A stretch of DNA of 64,000 bases, taken from NCBI RefSeq assembly GCF_030272615.1, contig NC_081413.1, forward strand, positions 607,080,209 through 607,144,208, given 5' to 3'. Shown piece after piece: positions 9,961-20,274 of this stretch. This stretch comes from Cryptomeria japonica. Taxonomy: Eukaryota > Streptophyta > Pinopsida > Cupressales > Cupressaceae. How positions within the stretch are numbered: position 1 is the stretch's first letter; each line of letters starts with the position of its first letter. The position numbers were made by a program, and so were the translations under genes. The notes beneath the pieces are model-generated. The model searched no databases and was not told where the DNA came from. It saw only the letters and a list, made by a program, of their open reading frames with translations.

Positions 9961-11100
9961 TACAAATATCATCATCATGTGTATATGCAAGTGAATGAGA
10001 GGTGATCCATAGCCAGTACCTCACAACAGTTGATCCTGTGAGGAAAAGGTCTATCATGGGTGGACGATGAAGACTCACTTATGAATATAATTCAACTATA
10101 TGGCACCTTCATCCTACTCAATTAAACATTCAAATTCCATTCCATTGCATCAAAAAGTCATATTCATTCGATGTGACAGTCAACTATCAAACACAAACCA
10201 GTGCCTCTCCGCACTTGATTGTCTAAGAGGAGGGCAATTGCACAAAGGGAAAACAAAAACAGATTCTTGTGGGAAGTTGAAGAAGCTACTGAAGAATTTA
10301 ATTCAACGAAATGGTACATTTGTTCTGCTCAATTAAATGTTCAAAATCCCATTCCATTGCCTCATAAAGACATACTCATTTGATATCATAGTATAAATGC
10401 CCCGTATGTTCATGGTTAGATTATCTTTTCCTATCATAAAACACATAACCAACACCTTTCCACATTCAATCCTCTTAGATGAAATCGATGGAAAATATGG
10501 TTGTTGTGTGTAGTTTAAAAAGACCCACTAGATCGTCTGAATCAACTAAAAAGGAAATTTGTTCTACACAATTAAATGTTCAAATTCGATTCCATGTGTC
10601 ATAAAGACATACTCATTTGATATTCTAGTCATATATGTGTGATGTGTCTATTGTTAGTTTACTGTTTTGAATTTTTCCTATCATCAAACACAAACTGGAA
10701 CCTCTCCACACATGATCCTCAGGGAACAGGGTCGTGGAAGAACAAAGGACAGTCGTACATAGCGGTGTTGTGGATATGTGAAGAAGGCTCGCGTGAGGAT
10801 CGACTTAAACTATACCACATTATTATACTGCCGAATTTAATTAAATTCTTTCCATTGCATCCAATGGCCATATCCATTTGATATCCTAGTCAAACAATAC
10901 CAAATGTTCAGTATTAGTTCTTTTTTCACATCATTAAACACAAGCAAGGGACCTTCTACACACTTGATCCTCTGAGAAAAGACAACGAAACAGAGGGCGG
11001 TAGAATACAGAGTTGTTGTAAGCAGGTGAAGAAGACCAATACCCATTTGAAAATATAATTGACACCTTCATCCTATCTAATCAAATATTCAAATTTCTAT
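9960..11100. repeat. Diverged tandem array, about 210-265 bp per unit, 4-5 units
   Basis: Units are marked by CAATTAAAYATTCAAATTCNATTCC-type segments at about 10119, 10330, 10569, 10833 and 11078. Each is followed by a CATACTCATTTGATAT-like segment, then CCTATCATNAAACACAAAC and CTCCACACTTGATCCTCTGAG. A partial unit begins near 9985. The copies differ by many substitutions and indels. The array ends about 90 bp before the donor side of the kinase exon and would lie within its first intron. Confidence 0.7.
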
Positions 11101-11196
11101 AGTTCTTGGACATCTTGATCAGATATTAACCATATAATTTTCCTTGATTTTCAGACTTTTAAGCATAAACAAACAAAGAGGAAACATTGTTCCTAC

Positions 11197-11457
11197 CAGA
11201 GTAGCACTGGGTTTGTCAAGGTCCACTACTTTAATTGCAACGATCTCACTGAATGAAACACAGAGAGCCCTGTACACTATTCCACTGCTGCCCACACCCA
11301 CCTCCTCATACAGCTGATAATCAGAAGGCTTCACTGGATACTTCTTTCTAGATCTCTGCTGAACCACAGTTAGACTTCGAATAAGTTTTTTCTTGGATGG
11401 CGAGGCCAATAAATTCCCTCCAAAGCATCCCCCCGTGCCTCTATAACGATCCATCAT
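11197..11457 (-). CDS. First exon of a STE20/GCK-like serine/threonine protein kinase (BLUS1-like), rest not found
   Basis: An 87-codon minus-strand exon starts at the ATG at 11457 and ends in phase 0 at a good donor (CTG|GTAGGA, GT at 11196-11195). After a basic N-terminal extension it reads YPVKPSDYQLYEEVGVGSSG and then IVYRALCVSFSEIVAIKVVDL. This is the start of a kinase domain with a complete glycine loop (GxGxxGxVY) and the VAIK lysine. The YxLYEEVG...VYRALC..F.EIVAIKVxDL pattern is characteristic of plant STE20/SPS1-related kinases such as BLUS1. The expected following exons (C-helix, HRD, DFG) were not recognised within the 11 kb to its left, where LINE, copia and gypsy remnants lie. 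It is either a gene with a very long first intron whose remainder is outside the window, or a broken gene fragment. The coding exon itself has no lesion. Confidence 0.7.
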
Positions 11458-12255
11458 CCAAAGGATTCAATCAAACCAGTACTCAGTTGAACAGAAAATA
11501 AAACAAAAAAGCTCTGCATATGTTATGTTTAGGCCCTTTTCAGTTTCTTTTTTTGGCTCTCCTCCAATCATGAAACCTATTTGTCATCCCAAAGTTTGTT
11601 TTTATCTTGGATTCTAGATATCGATCGGATTCAACATGTTCATTTTCCGAGAAACAAAAATAAACACGGTCTTTAAGAGCAGCAACTGTCGAGCATGTGG
11701 GTCTACATTGTGTCATTGGCCAGAGATTTTGGTCAGATTGCTCAAATGGGTTTGGGGATTTGGGTTATACCTAATGTGAAGACTGGCCAGAAAATTTAAA
11801 TTACATTATGGAGAGAATCTACGTGGAGAGTGACGGAAGGACAAGTCAATGAAAATATTTTCATAAAAATGAGAAGCTGATGATTACCTGAGCAGGTAAT
11901 CCCTTCGGCTTGTTTTCAGTTTTTCAAACAGCAAGGAGTCATCATTCATTCAATTCAGAAATTTACTGATAGTTGTGACTAAAATTACATATTTTTAGTT
12001 ATGATAAGTTTCAGGGCAATCTACGTGGCATTCTTGTTCACGCGGTTTTTATACAAATATTTTATAATTTATGTCTTATTTATCTGTCGTATGTCTATTT
12101 GAAACTTAGAATTACCAGATATTTTTAATGAAAATTAATTTTATATGTCAATATAAATAGTAAAATCTTTGAAAAAGAAGTGATATTTTGTCACATCACA
12201 AAGTCAAACCAAGCTAGTCAAGAAAAAATAACAATACTTTATAAAAACAACAAAC
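11458..12255. other. Upstream of kinase exon; no gene seen
   Basis: About 800 bp. The part next to the exon is plausible 5'UTR/promoter but I see no convincing TATA box. From about 12000 the composition becomes very AT-rich. Confidence 0.35.
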
Positions 12256-13708
12256 AAAAAAACTAATTATAAAACATTTAACATATAAATTAATAATAAA
12301 TATCAAAAATTTAATTTTTGATATTTAATAATATATTAATATTTGTAACCATATTTCTATATTATATAAATTAATAATTTTTTAAAATTTAATAACATAT
12401 TAATATTTGTAACCATTTTTTCTATATTGCTAGTTATAGGTCAAGAATCCCAATGTCTATAGTTTGAGAATATCAATGTCTATGTCACGTTGTTGCAATA
12501 TAAATTTAATAGAATTAAGAGGCACTCTTAGTAGTTTTTTTAATTAGGGGAAAAATCTTTCTTATGCAAACATTTCTTTAAGGGATTCGATTCATTGACA
12601 TGAAATTTTTTTCTACAACGGTATATATGACATTTCAAATATTAATACATTTTAAAAAATTATAGTACATTTCAAATATTAATACATTCTAAAAAATTAT
12701 AGTAGGTAATATATATCATATAGTCTTATAATTTTTAATAACCATATATATTATTTTAGGATGTTTATTATACAAATATAAATTTATTTGGAATATTTTA
12801 AAATGGTAGGATATAGTCGTTTCTAATTTTATAATATTTAAATATGAAAGTTTTACTATCTATTTTTTTACATTAATTTAAAATATTAATCAATTTATTT
12901 ATTTTAAATTTTTTTTATATAAATTTAAAAACTTGTCATAATTGAAATGATATTTTCATATTAATTTTTAAAATAATTTCTATTTTAATTATAAACAAGA
13001 TTTTTTTAGTATGAATTTCAAAATTTGCATAGTAAATTTAAACTTTTTGCATATATTACAACAAGGATTCTCATTTCTTTTCAATAAACAACATCTATAT
13101 TTTAATTATCATCTTTTTCAAATTAAATTGTAGACAACCACAATTAAAAACTTGAAAATTACCATTAAGTTCTTTGTGACAGAATATATTTTTTAATATT
13201 TTGTCTAAATTAAATATATTTTTGACAATTAATATTTTTCTTAAAACGTCAAATGAAAGACATTGCAATGATGAAACCGTCATAAAAAAATCCATATGAT
13301 AGGCAAAGGTGGATTGATCTCTCCTATTTTTAAATTGATGACTTCTATTTTAAAATGAATGTCTTTATTATCATATAAAAGTATTTAAATTTAAGGAGAT
13401 GATCCCACAACGCAACAATTAGTTGTGAGCCTCCTACATGGGAATGTGTCCCACACAGGGAATGGAGAGGTAAGGTGATGCCTGGGCATGGAAGACGTTA
13501 CGGATCAAAAAAAAGGTATTTAAATTTAATATTTTTTAAATATTTGTATTTTATTAAATGAGAAATTTTAGTTTTGTTATATTTTTTTATTTTATTTTAA
13601 GTGAGGTGCAACTGTACATCAGCTAGAGGGTTGTAAGAAACACATTTTACTTTTTCAAAGATTTGAAAGCATTTAAATAAAAAAGTGTATTGCAAAAACA
13701 TTGATTTT
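12256..13708 (+). repeat. Long direct repeat, copy A
   Basis: This AT-rich block recurs in the same order and orientation at 14365-15614. Shared landmarks include AACATTTAACATATAAATTAA, ATTGCTAGTTATAGGTCAAG, TATGTCACGTTGTTGCAATA, AAAATGGTAGGATATAG, GACAATTAATATTTTTCTTA and AAAGATTTGAAAGCATTTAAA. Copy A carries an extra local duplication near 12310-12420 (the ATATTAATATTTGTAACCAT segment twice) and a SINE-like insertion at 13395-13515. No coding potential. Confidence 0.85.
13395..13515 (+). mobile_element. SINE-like 121-bp retroposon with 14-bp target duplication
   Basis: A GC-richer 121-bp segment beginning GGAGATGATCCCACAACG and ending in an A-run is flanked by perfect 14-bp repeats GTATTTAAATTTAA at 13381-13394 and 13516-13529. 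Long direct repeats plus a 3' A-tail indicate LINE-mediated retroposition. The equivalent place in duplicate copy B (about 15415-15435) lacks it and has a single related target sequence, which confirms insertion. I could not assign clear pol III A and B boxes, so a SINE is likely but not proven. Confidence 0.65.
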
Positions 13709-13731
13709 TGTTGGTGCAATTAATTATTCAT

Positions 13732-14300
13732 GTTGGATATTATTACACCTTACTTACGTTTACTTAGGATAATGCATTTGTTGTTACATTCCACATTCGG
13801 TGGCATTTGTTGTTACATTCCACATTCGGTGGGTGATCCACCTCATGTGGAATATTATATTGTTTCTCCTAACTACCCCTACTTATCCCTACCTACCATT
13901 GTTTCTTATTGAGCCACATGTCATGTTTGTGTGCTCACATATCCATATAGCCTTGCCTATATAAGCAGGCTCATATTCATTGTATGCAACTATTAAACAA
14001 TTGATCATTTATCTATTGATGAGAATGCAGTTTATTCTTGTCCTATATTTTGTCTCTCTATTTTATACTTTTCATTGAGCTCTTGATCTTGGCAAAATCT
14101 CACATGGATCAGAGCCATTAGAGTGTCATTGATTCGTTTTGAGAGGCATTATTGTGGTGTCAAAAGGCGGATCTGAGGAGCAGCAACTTCTAGAGGTGTC
14201 CTAGACCAGATCCGACCTCACCATCGCGTTCGGGTGGCTATTTCCAAGAATTTTGACTATAAATTCTCTTATATTGGGTGAAAGTCAATTTTAGAGCTTG
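13732..14300 (+). mobile_element. Retrotransposon LTR with primer-binding site and leader, truncated
   Basis: TGTTGGATATTATTACACC at 13732 opens an LTR-like sequence that ends near 14101 (GGCAAAATCTCA). It is immediately followed by TGGATCAGAGCC (14105-14116), a variant of the plant initiator-Met tRNA primer-binding site TGGTATCAGAGCC. A GC-richer leader continues to about 14300 (CGGATCTGAGGAGCAGCAAC, then CCATCGCGTTCGGGTGGC) and stops before gag. Inside the LTR the segment GCATTTGTTGTTACATTCC is duplicated in tandem (about 13773-13830). The piece lies between the two copies of the long direct repeat. The partner LTR is absent. Confidence 0.6.
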
Positions 14301-14364
14301 GAAGAAAAAAATTGCCCAATTTGAACGGTACAGTACGATTTTGAAAAAAAAAAAAAAATTAAAA

Positions 14365-15614
14365 AAAATAAAACTAATTATGAAACATTTAACATATAAA
14401 TTAATAATAAATATGAAATTTAATAATATATTAATATTTGTAACCATTTTTCTATATTGCTAGTTATAGGTCAAGAATCCCAGTGTCTATAATTTAAGAA
14501 TATCAATGTATATGTCACGTTGTTGCAATATAAATTTAATAGAATTAAGAGGCACTCTTAGTTTTTTATATTAGGGGAAAAATCTTTCTTATGCAAACAT
14601 TTCTCTAAGGGATTGGTAGGTCTCAAGTTTGACACTTTATATGGTTGTTTTTCTATTTTTAGATGGTATATGACATGTTAAAAATTTATTGGAGTGTATT
14701 CATTGACATGGAATTTTTTTTTAAAAGAGTATATACGACACTTCAAATTTTAGTACATGCTGAAAAAATTATAGTACACTTTAAATATTAATACATTCTA
14801 AAAAATTATAGTAGGTAATATATATCATATAGTATTATAATTTTTATTATACAAATACAAATTTATTTAGAATATTTTAAAATGGTAGGATATAGTTGTT
14901 TCTAATTTTATAATATTTTAATATGAAGTTTTACTATCTATTTTCTTACATTGATTTAAAAAATTAATCAATTTATTTATTTTAAATATTTTTTTATATG
15001 AATTTAAAAACTTGTCATAATTGAAATGATATTTTAATATTAATTTTTTAAATAATTTCTATTTTAATTATAAACAAGATTTTTTAGTATGAATTTACAA
15101 ATTTGCATAGTAAATTTAAATTTTTTGCATATATTACAAGGATTCTCATTTCTTTTCAATAAACAACATTTATATTTTAATTATCATCTTTTTCAAATTA
15201 AATTGTAGACAATCACAATTAAAAACTTGAAAATTACCATTAAGTTTTTTATGAGAGAAAATGTTTTTTTTAATATTTTGTCTAAATTAAATATATTTTT
15301 GACAATTAATATTTTTCTTAACAAGTTAAATGAAAGATATTGCAATGATGAAACCGTCATAAAAAAAAATCCATATGATAGCAGAGGTGTTATACTAGTA
15401 TACCTATATTTAAAAACTATATGTATTTAAATTAGATATTTTTTAAATATTTGTATTTTATTAAATGAGAAATTTTAGTTTTGTTATATTTTTTTATTTT
15501 ATTTTAAGTGAGGTGTAACTTTACATTGGCTAGAGGGTTGTAAGAAACACGTTTTACTTTTTCAAAGATTTGAAAGCATTTAAAGAAAAAAGTGTAGAGC
15601 AAAAACATTGATTT
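14365..15614 (+). repeat. Long direct repeat, copy B
   Basis: Second copy of the block at 12256-13708, with the same landmarks and many substitutions. It has a private insertion near 14610-14700 (GGTAGGTCTCAAGTTTGACA...). It lacks the SINE-like insertion and part of the local 5' duplication of copy A. The copies could be a tandem duplication later split by an LTR element, or the two LTRs of an old unrecognised element. Confidence 0.85.
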
Positions 15615-16925
15615 TAAAAACGGTTAATTTTTATTATTATTATTTTTCTAATTGTTTCTATTTTTATGGGATTTGTTGTGGTGGAGATCTTTATCTTGAT
15701 TTTTTAAGAAAAAGAGTAAGTGGTTGTACTAGATAAAGATTAATTTATTTGATATCTATCGTCATATTTTACATAGATTTTCAAAACTATGCGTATGCTA
15801 GTTAAAGAGAAAAAGATTGTATATCTTGCTTACTATTATTTTTATTTTATGTTATTTTGAGTTTATGTTTTGGTTGTATGATTTTAACATATCAATTCAT
15901 CTAATATTTAATTTAGTAGTGTAGCATACCAAATCTTTTTATCCATAACCTTTCTAACTCAATTCTCAATAGTCTACTTATCTTAGATTGGATTGTATTT
16001 GATATGATGTGATACAATTGATAGTGCAATTGCACTTGATTTTTAAATTTTACATTCTTACATTTCAAGGCCAACAACCTTAGGATATGGTTATCACTTA
16101 TCAATATGGGGTCAATTTTTTTTATTATGTGTCTAGGGTTATGTATTTATAGACATCATCCTAGGAAACTTGCATATTAACAAAAAGATCAAAAGATGTT
16201 TTAAAGCATAAATAGCATGTTCCCCTCTTGCAATTAATCAATCGTCTTTTGTAAGCATCAACAACAAATCAATCTCTTAGTACTCAATAAGTGGCATCTA
16301 TTGTCAATGAATGCTTCAAAAGATAACTTCAACACAATCACCTATTATATTGCATTGGGATTCAATAGCAATCTACTCAACAATATGCATTGTCACCTCA
16401 CATTGACATCCATTGCCACCCCTTATCACTTATATTTGTATTGTTCACTTTGGCATGGGTCTTGAACAAGGTGTAAGGAAGTCCTAAAATTAAACTCTTG
16501 CATAAGAGGATTTGTAATGCTTCTTAGAATTATCACCATTTTCCTTGCCTTAGAAATCATCAAACAAACATGTATTACAAGTATCAAAGACTCGATTCTT
16601 CTCAAGACTGAACCATGAAATTGAGACAATATTGTACACTTGGATAAGATCAATGTCATGATAGCATCCTAGACACTCAAACTCTTTGGATTCAACTATC
16701 TCAAGTTTTATCTAATGTCAATTTTGTTGTTGCAAACCTTTGTTGTCATGTGATATCAATTGAATTTTTGTATTTTATCAATTTTAAGTTACAAAACTCC
16801 AAGTTTATCTTGCTACCATCTTAACACATGTTTAATTTCGTCTATGTTAACATAATTTGTTCAAATAATAATATGCTCAACTCAAATAAATAGAAAATTT
16901 TTATCACGTTTAATTTATTATACCT
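15615..16925. other. AT-rich, no gene recognised
   Basis: No domain-bearing frame, tRNA or clear terminal repeat was seen on either strand. Confidence 0.4.
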
Positions 16926-16929
16926 TTAT

Positions 16930-18560
16930 AGACATCTTGAAGGGTGCATGTAGCCCATTTCCTTCAATTCCATGACTCCAAAGATTAATTATATGGTTGG
17001 TATTTTAATCATTTAATCTTAGATCAAAAATAGTATAATCTTGTAATGAAAAAATTAGCATACTCGTGCTAACTTCCATTTAGTTTTGAGCCCATTTTGA
17101 TGAAAATATTAATATAAAAATATATATTACCAAGTAGCACAATCTTGTGAGGGATTTGGATTAGGCTCTCATCCATATCCATCTACATTTACTCCCACAC
17201 ATTTACCATCCATCCCATTAGTTACACCCATTAGTACTTGCTTCAATACATTCACTCCTAACTCCATTTTATAACTTCCTTGCCTAGGTTCATTTTCATG
17301 CAACTCGAGATCAATCATACAATTCACACAAGAACGGACCTCAAATTCAAACTCTTAAATTTTTTGACCATTTTTACTAGCCATTATGAGGAAAATTAAC
17401 AAATGTTTGTGTGACACATTTCTATGTCTTGGAAATTAAATATATTTAAATTTGACATTATTTTATATGTGGAATACAAGAAAAAACAAGGGTAAAAGTC
17501 TTTGTGCATGCTTTTATTCCTAAGGGAGAAAGAATCCCAATCTACATCTATTTCACCTATACACTTACAATGTATACTATCTTTGAATATTTGTTCAAAG
17601 CTATAATGTTGGTGGATACAAGGGTGTAACCTAAGAGAACTTGGCCTTAGTGATTTGAATATTCCCTTAAGAAGTACATGAAAATAATAGTGATTACAAT
17701 CAAATTGAATATGTTAAAAATAATATACTTTATTAGTTATATATGTGTGATAGAATTCAAAACCAATGTGGTTAGGATCAAACCTACAACATATGGGATT
17801 AAACTATGGGTTCTTATTTAAATTTTGAGACACTTATAATATCATGGTTGTTAAATTAACGAGAGTGACCTATTAGTTATGTACATCCTCATTAATATTT
17901 TGTACATCATGTACGCTTTTATTTCTAAGGAACAAAAAATTGCAATCTACATTTATGCCACCTACACACTTGTGTATGTTATCTTTGAATATATGTTCAA
18001 AGCTATAAAGTTGGCCGCGCATTGGTTGATACAAGGGTCTAACCTAAGATAATGTGACCCTACTTATTTGCATATTCCCTTAAGAGTGTATGAAAACAAT
18101 AGTGATTACAATTTATCATCCCTTAAGAGTGTATGAAAATAATAGTGATTACAATTTATCATCAAATACTAGGGATTGAATTGAATAGGTTCAAAAATAT
18201 ATACTTTACTAGTTATATATGTGTGATAGAGTTCAAAGCCACTGTGGTTAGGATCAAACCTAGAATGTGTGGGATTGAACCATGGGTTCTTATTTAAATT
18301 TTGAGAAGCTCATCATATTATGGTTATCGATTTAAATGAGAGTGACCTATTAGTTATGTACATCATCATTAATATTATTTTAGTTTCAAAATTAAAGATA
18401 AGAACATACTTGCTCTCATTTAATTATCATATTTATTACTCTTTATTTATCAACCTAACTCTAGAATGAATCTAGGTTGTGCTTACTTATTTGCATTATT
18501 TTACTATCCTAGATTTATTTATGTAAAACGATTTATTTCTTTACATTTATTGATGAGATA
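16930..18560 (+). repeat. Diverged 1.6-kb repeat, left copy
   Basis: Landmarks recur in the same order and orientation at 23290-24960: AAAATTAGCATACTYGTKCTAA, CATCCATATCCATYTACATTTA, CCTAGGTTCATTTYCAYGC.ACTC.AGATCAATC, TTTGTGCA..., CACTTGTGTATGTT, ATAGTTCAAAGCTATA, TGTGTGGGATTGAAC and CTCTARAATKAATCTRGGTT. The copies flank the LINE insertion. They may be remnants of the LTRs of an old element or a segmental duplication. No coding content. Confidence 0.65.
17490..18375 (+). repeat. Tandem duplication of about 430 bp inside the left 1.6-kb repeat
   Basis: The segment 17490-17895 is repeated at 17917-18375 (landmarks ATTCCCTTAAGA, ATAATAGTGATTACAAT, AGTTATATATGTGTGATAGA, GAGTGACCTATTAGTTATGT). 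The second copy holds its own local duplication of about 45 bp at about 18070-18162 (CCCTTAAGAGTGTATGAAAA twice). Confidence 0.8.
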
Positions 18561-19699
18561 ATCTTTCTTACACAACCTAGAGTTTCCCCTAGTATTTCTC
18601 TTTGATTATGGGATTTTAGATTTATACTTTCTAAACACTGTCATATTTTTACACCTTGTTCAAGTTTATATTATCTAATATGTTGTGCATAATAGCTATA
18701 TATGTATTTAGGCTTTTATGGTTCATTGATAAATCTTATATTTTACCCACACTTACATTGGTGTCTAAGGTGTGTATTTCACATTAGTTTTAGATCCAAT
18801 CAGTGACTAACTTTTCATTTTTATCAACCCTTGGGTCATTTGTATCTAATTTCTCCTTTTGTATGCCAATTTATTTTATCTCTAATTCTCCTTTGTGAAT
18901 AAGTTCTCATTTGAGTCCTTGTATGGCTTATTCCATTAGAAATGGGTTCTAATTATATTCTGATGTAGTTAAGATTTGGGGGTCTTATCAAACTACCCAA
19001 TCTTGTAGTCTTAATATCCCATGCAAAACACTATATGGAAACAAAATCTGAAACCTATATATATTTCAAACTTTGTATATTCAATCTAAGAGATGGCGAT
19101 TCTGAGCTTTGTTGGTCAAGCTGGGGTGTATGTGCCTTGGCTCACTCTTTGTGTATGCTTGTTGGTGCGAAGAGGGGGGCTTTTTATGCGTTCAGGGGGG
19201 AGGTTCTATTGCATTGTGCTCTCTTTGTTGTGTTGGATTTCTTTGGCGTGGTATTTGGTGTCTGGCTTTCGTATGTAGGAGCTTAGGGTTGTGTTTGCTC
19301 AGTGGGAGGTGGTGATCGGGTGTGGGTTTGTGCGTAGCCTCTTGGTGAGTCTTTGGCAGATTGCAAGGCCTATGTGAGGTTGTGACCGCTGGTGGGGTGT
19401 TAGTGTTGGCAGCGTGACGTAGTTGTTCATCTCGGGTTGCATGTTGTCCCATTTGGGTGTGGGGTTGTGCTTTTTAAAGTTGACACATTTGATTGTGGTG
19501 GGTTGTGGGTGAATTCGAAGGGGTATTGTTATAACCCTTGTGTGGGTGTCTTCCTTTATTTTCTTGACCTAGGGGCTTGCATGCTCACTTAGGGTCTCAT
19601 TTTATGCTCATGTCTTGAGGGGAACCATTCGGTGTTAGCCCAATGATGGGTTTTAGTTTAGTGTTTGTATCGAAGCCTTCGACACAGGGTGTGAAGGTT

Positions 19700-20240
19700 T
19701 TCAATAATAATCTATTTATGTCGGATCAAGAGATGCATGGATCTGGGTCATCTAGAGGATCTAAGATTATGAAGATCAATGGTTGCTTGGAAAGATGTAA
19801 AGAGGCTGAAATTGATTGTCTCGATGGAGATGCTAGTTGACGATATTGAATATTATTCGAAACACTCCTTTTACTGCAAATTTATGGGTTTGAGAGTCTC
19901 GCTGCAGTTTTTGGAATCTTGGGCTCAGAAATACTGGATGCCGGAAGGAGAGATGGAGATTAGGCTCTTGGCGAATAATTACTTTATGGTTACCTTTGAT
20001 AGCATGGTCGATCAGAATAGGATTTTTGAGGGTTGTCCTTATTTCTATAACCAAGTGGGTTTGTTTATGAAGTCATGGCATGCGAGCTTAAACACAATTA
20101 AAGAGCTCCCGAATAGGGTTCTATTTGGGTTCAGTTGTCATGGTTTTCAGTTGAATGTTGGCGAGAGGATGTTTTGCTTTTGGCTTCAATGCTTGGTAAA
20201 CCTGTTATTGATATTTTTGGGGTTTTGTTGGCTTGAATGA
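19700..20240 (+). pseudogene. LINE ORF1, DUF4283 domain, truncated
   Basis: The frame 19779-20240 encodes a DUF4283-like segment. Its C-terminal part has NYFMVTFDSMVDQNRIFEGC, then GLFMKSWHASLNTIKELPNR, the plant L1 ORF1 pattern (FEGPWFW..GLFMKPWHPSFNP). It should continue with a WVRLPNLPLHFW segment, basic region and zinc knuckle. Instead it runs into a stop and the large deletion. ORF1 normally encodes the RNA-binding chaperone of the LINE particle. Confidence 0.7.
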
Positions 20241-20274
20241 TCTCCATTTATGATCTCCATTTATTGATATTTTT

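Noticed and set aside
19035-19452. Overlapping 61-86-codon frames at the LINE 5' end
   Set aside because: They sit in the GC-richer LINE leader, several phases are open at once, and no domain is seen. Treated as untranslated LINE sequence.
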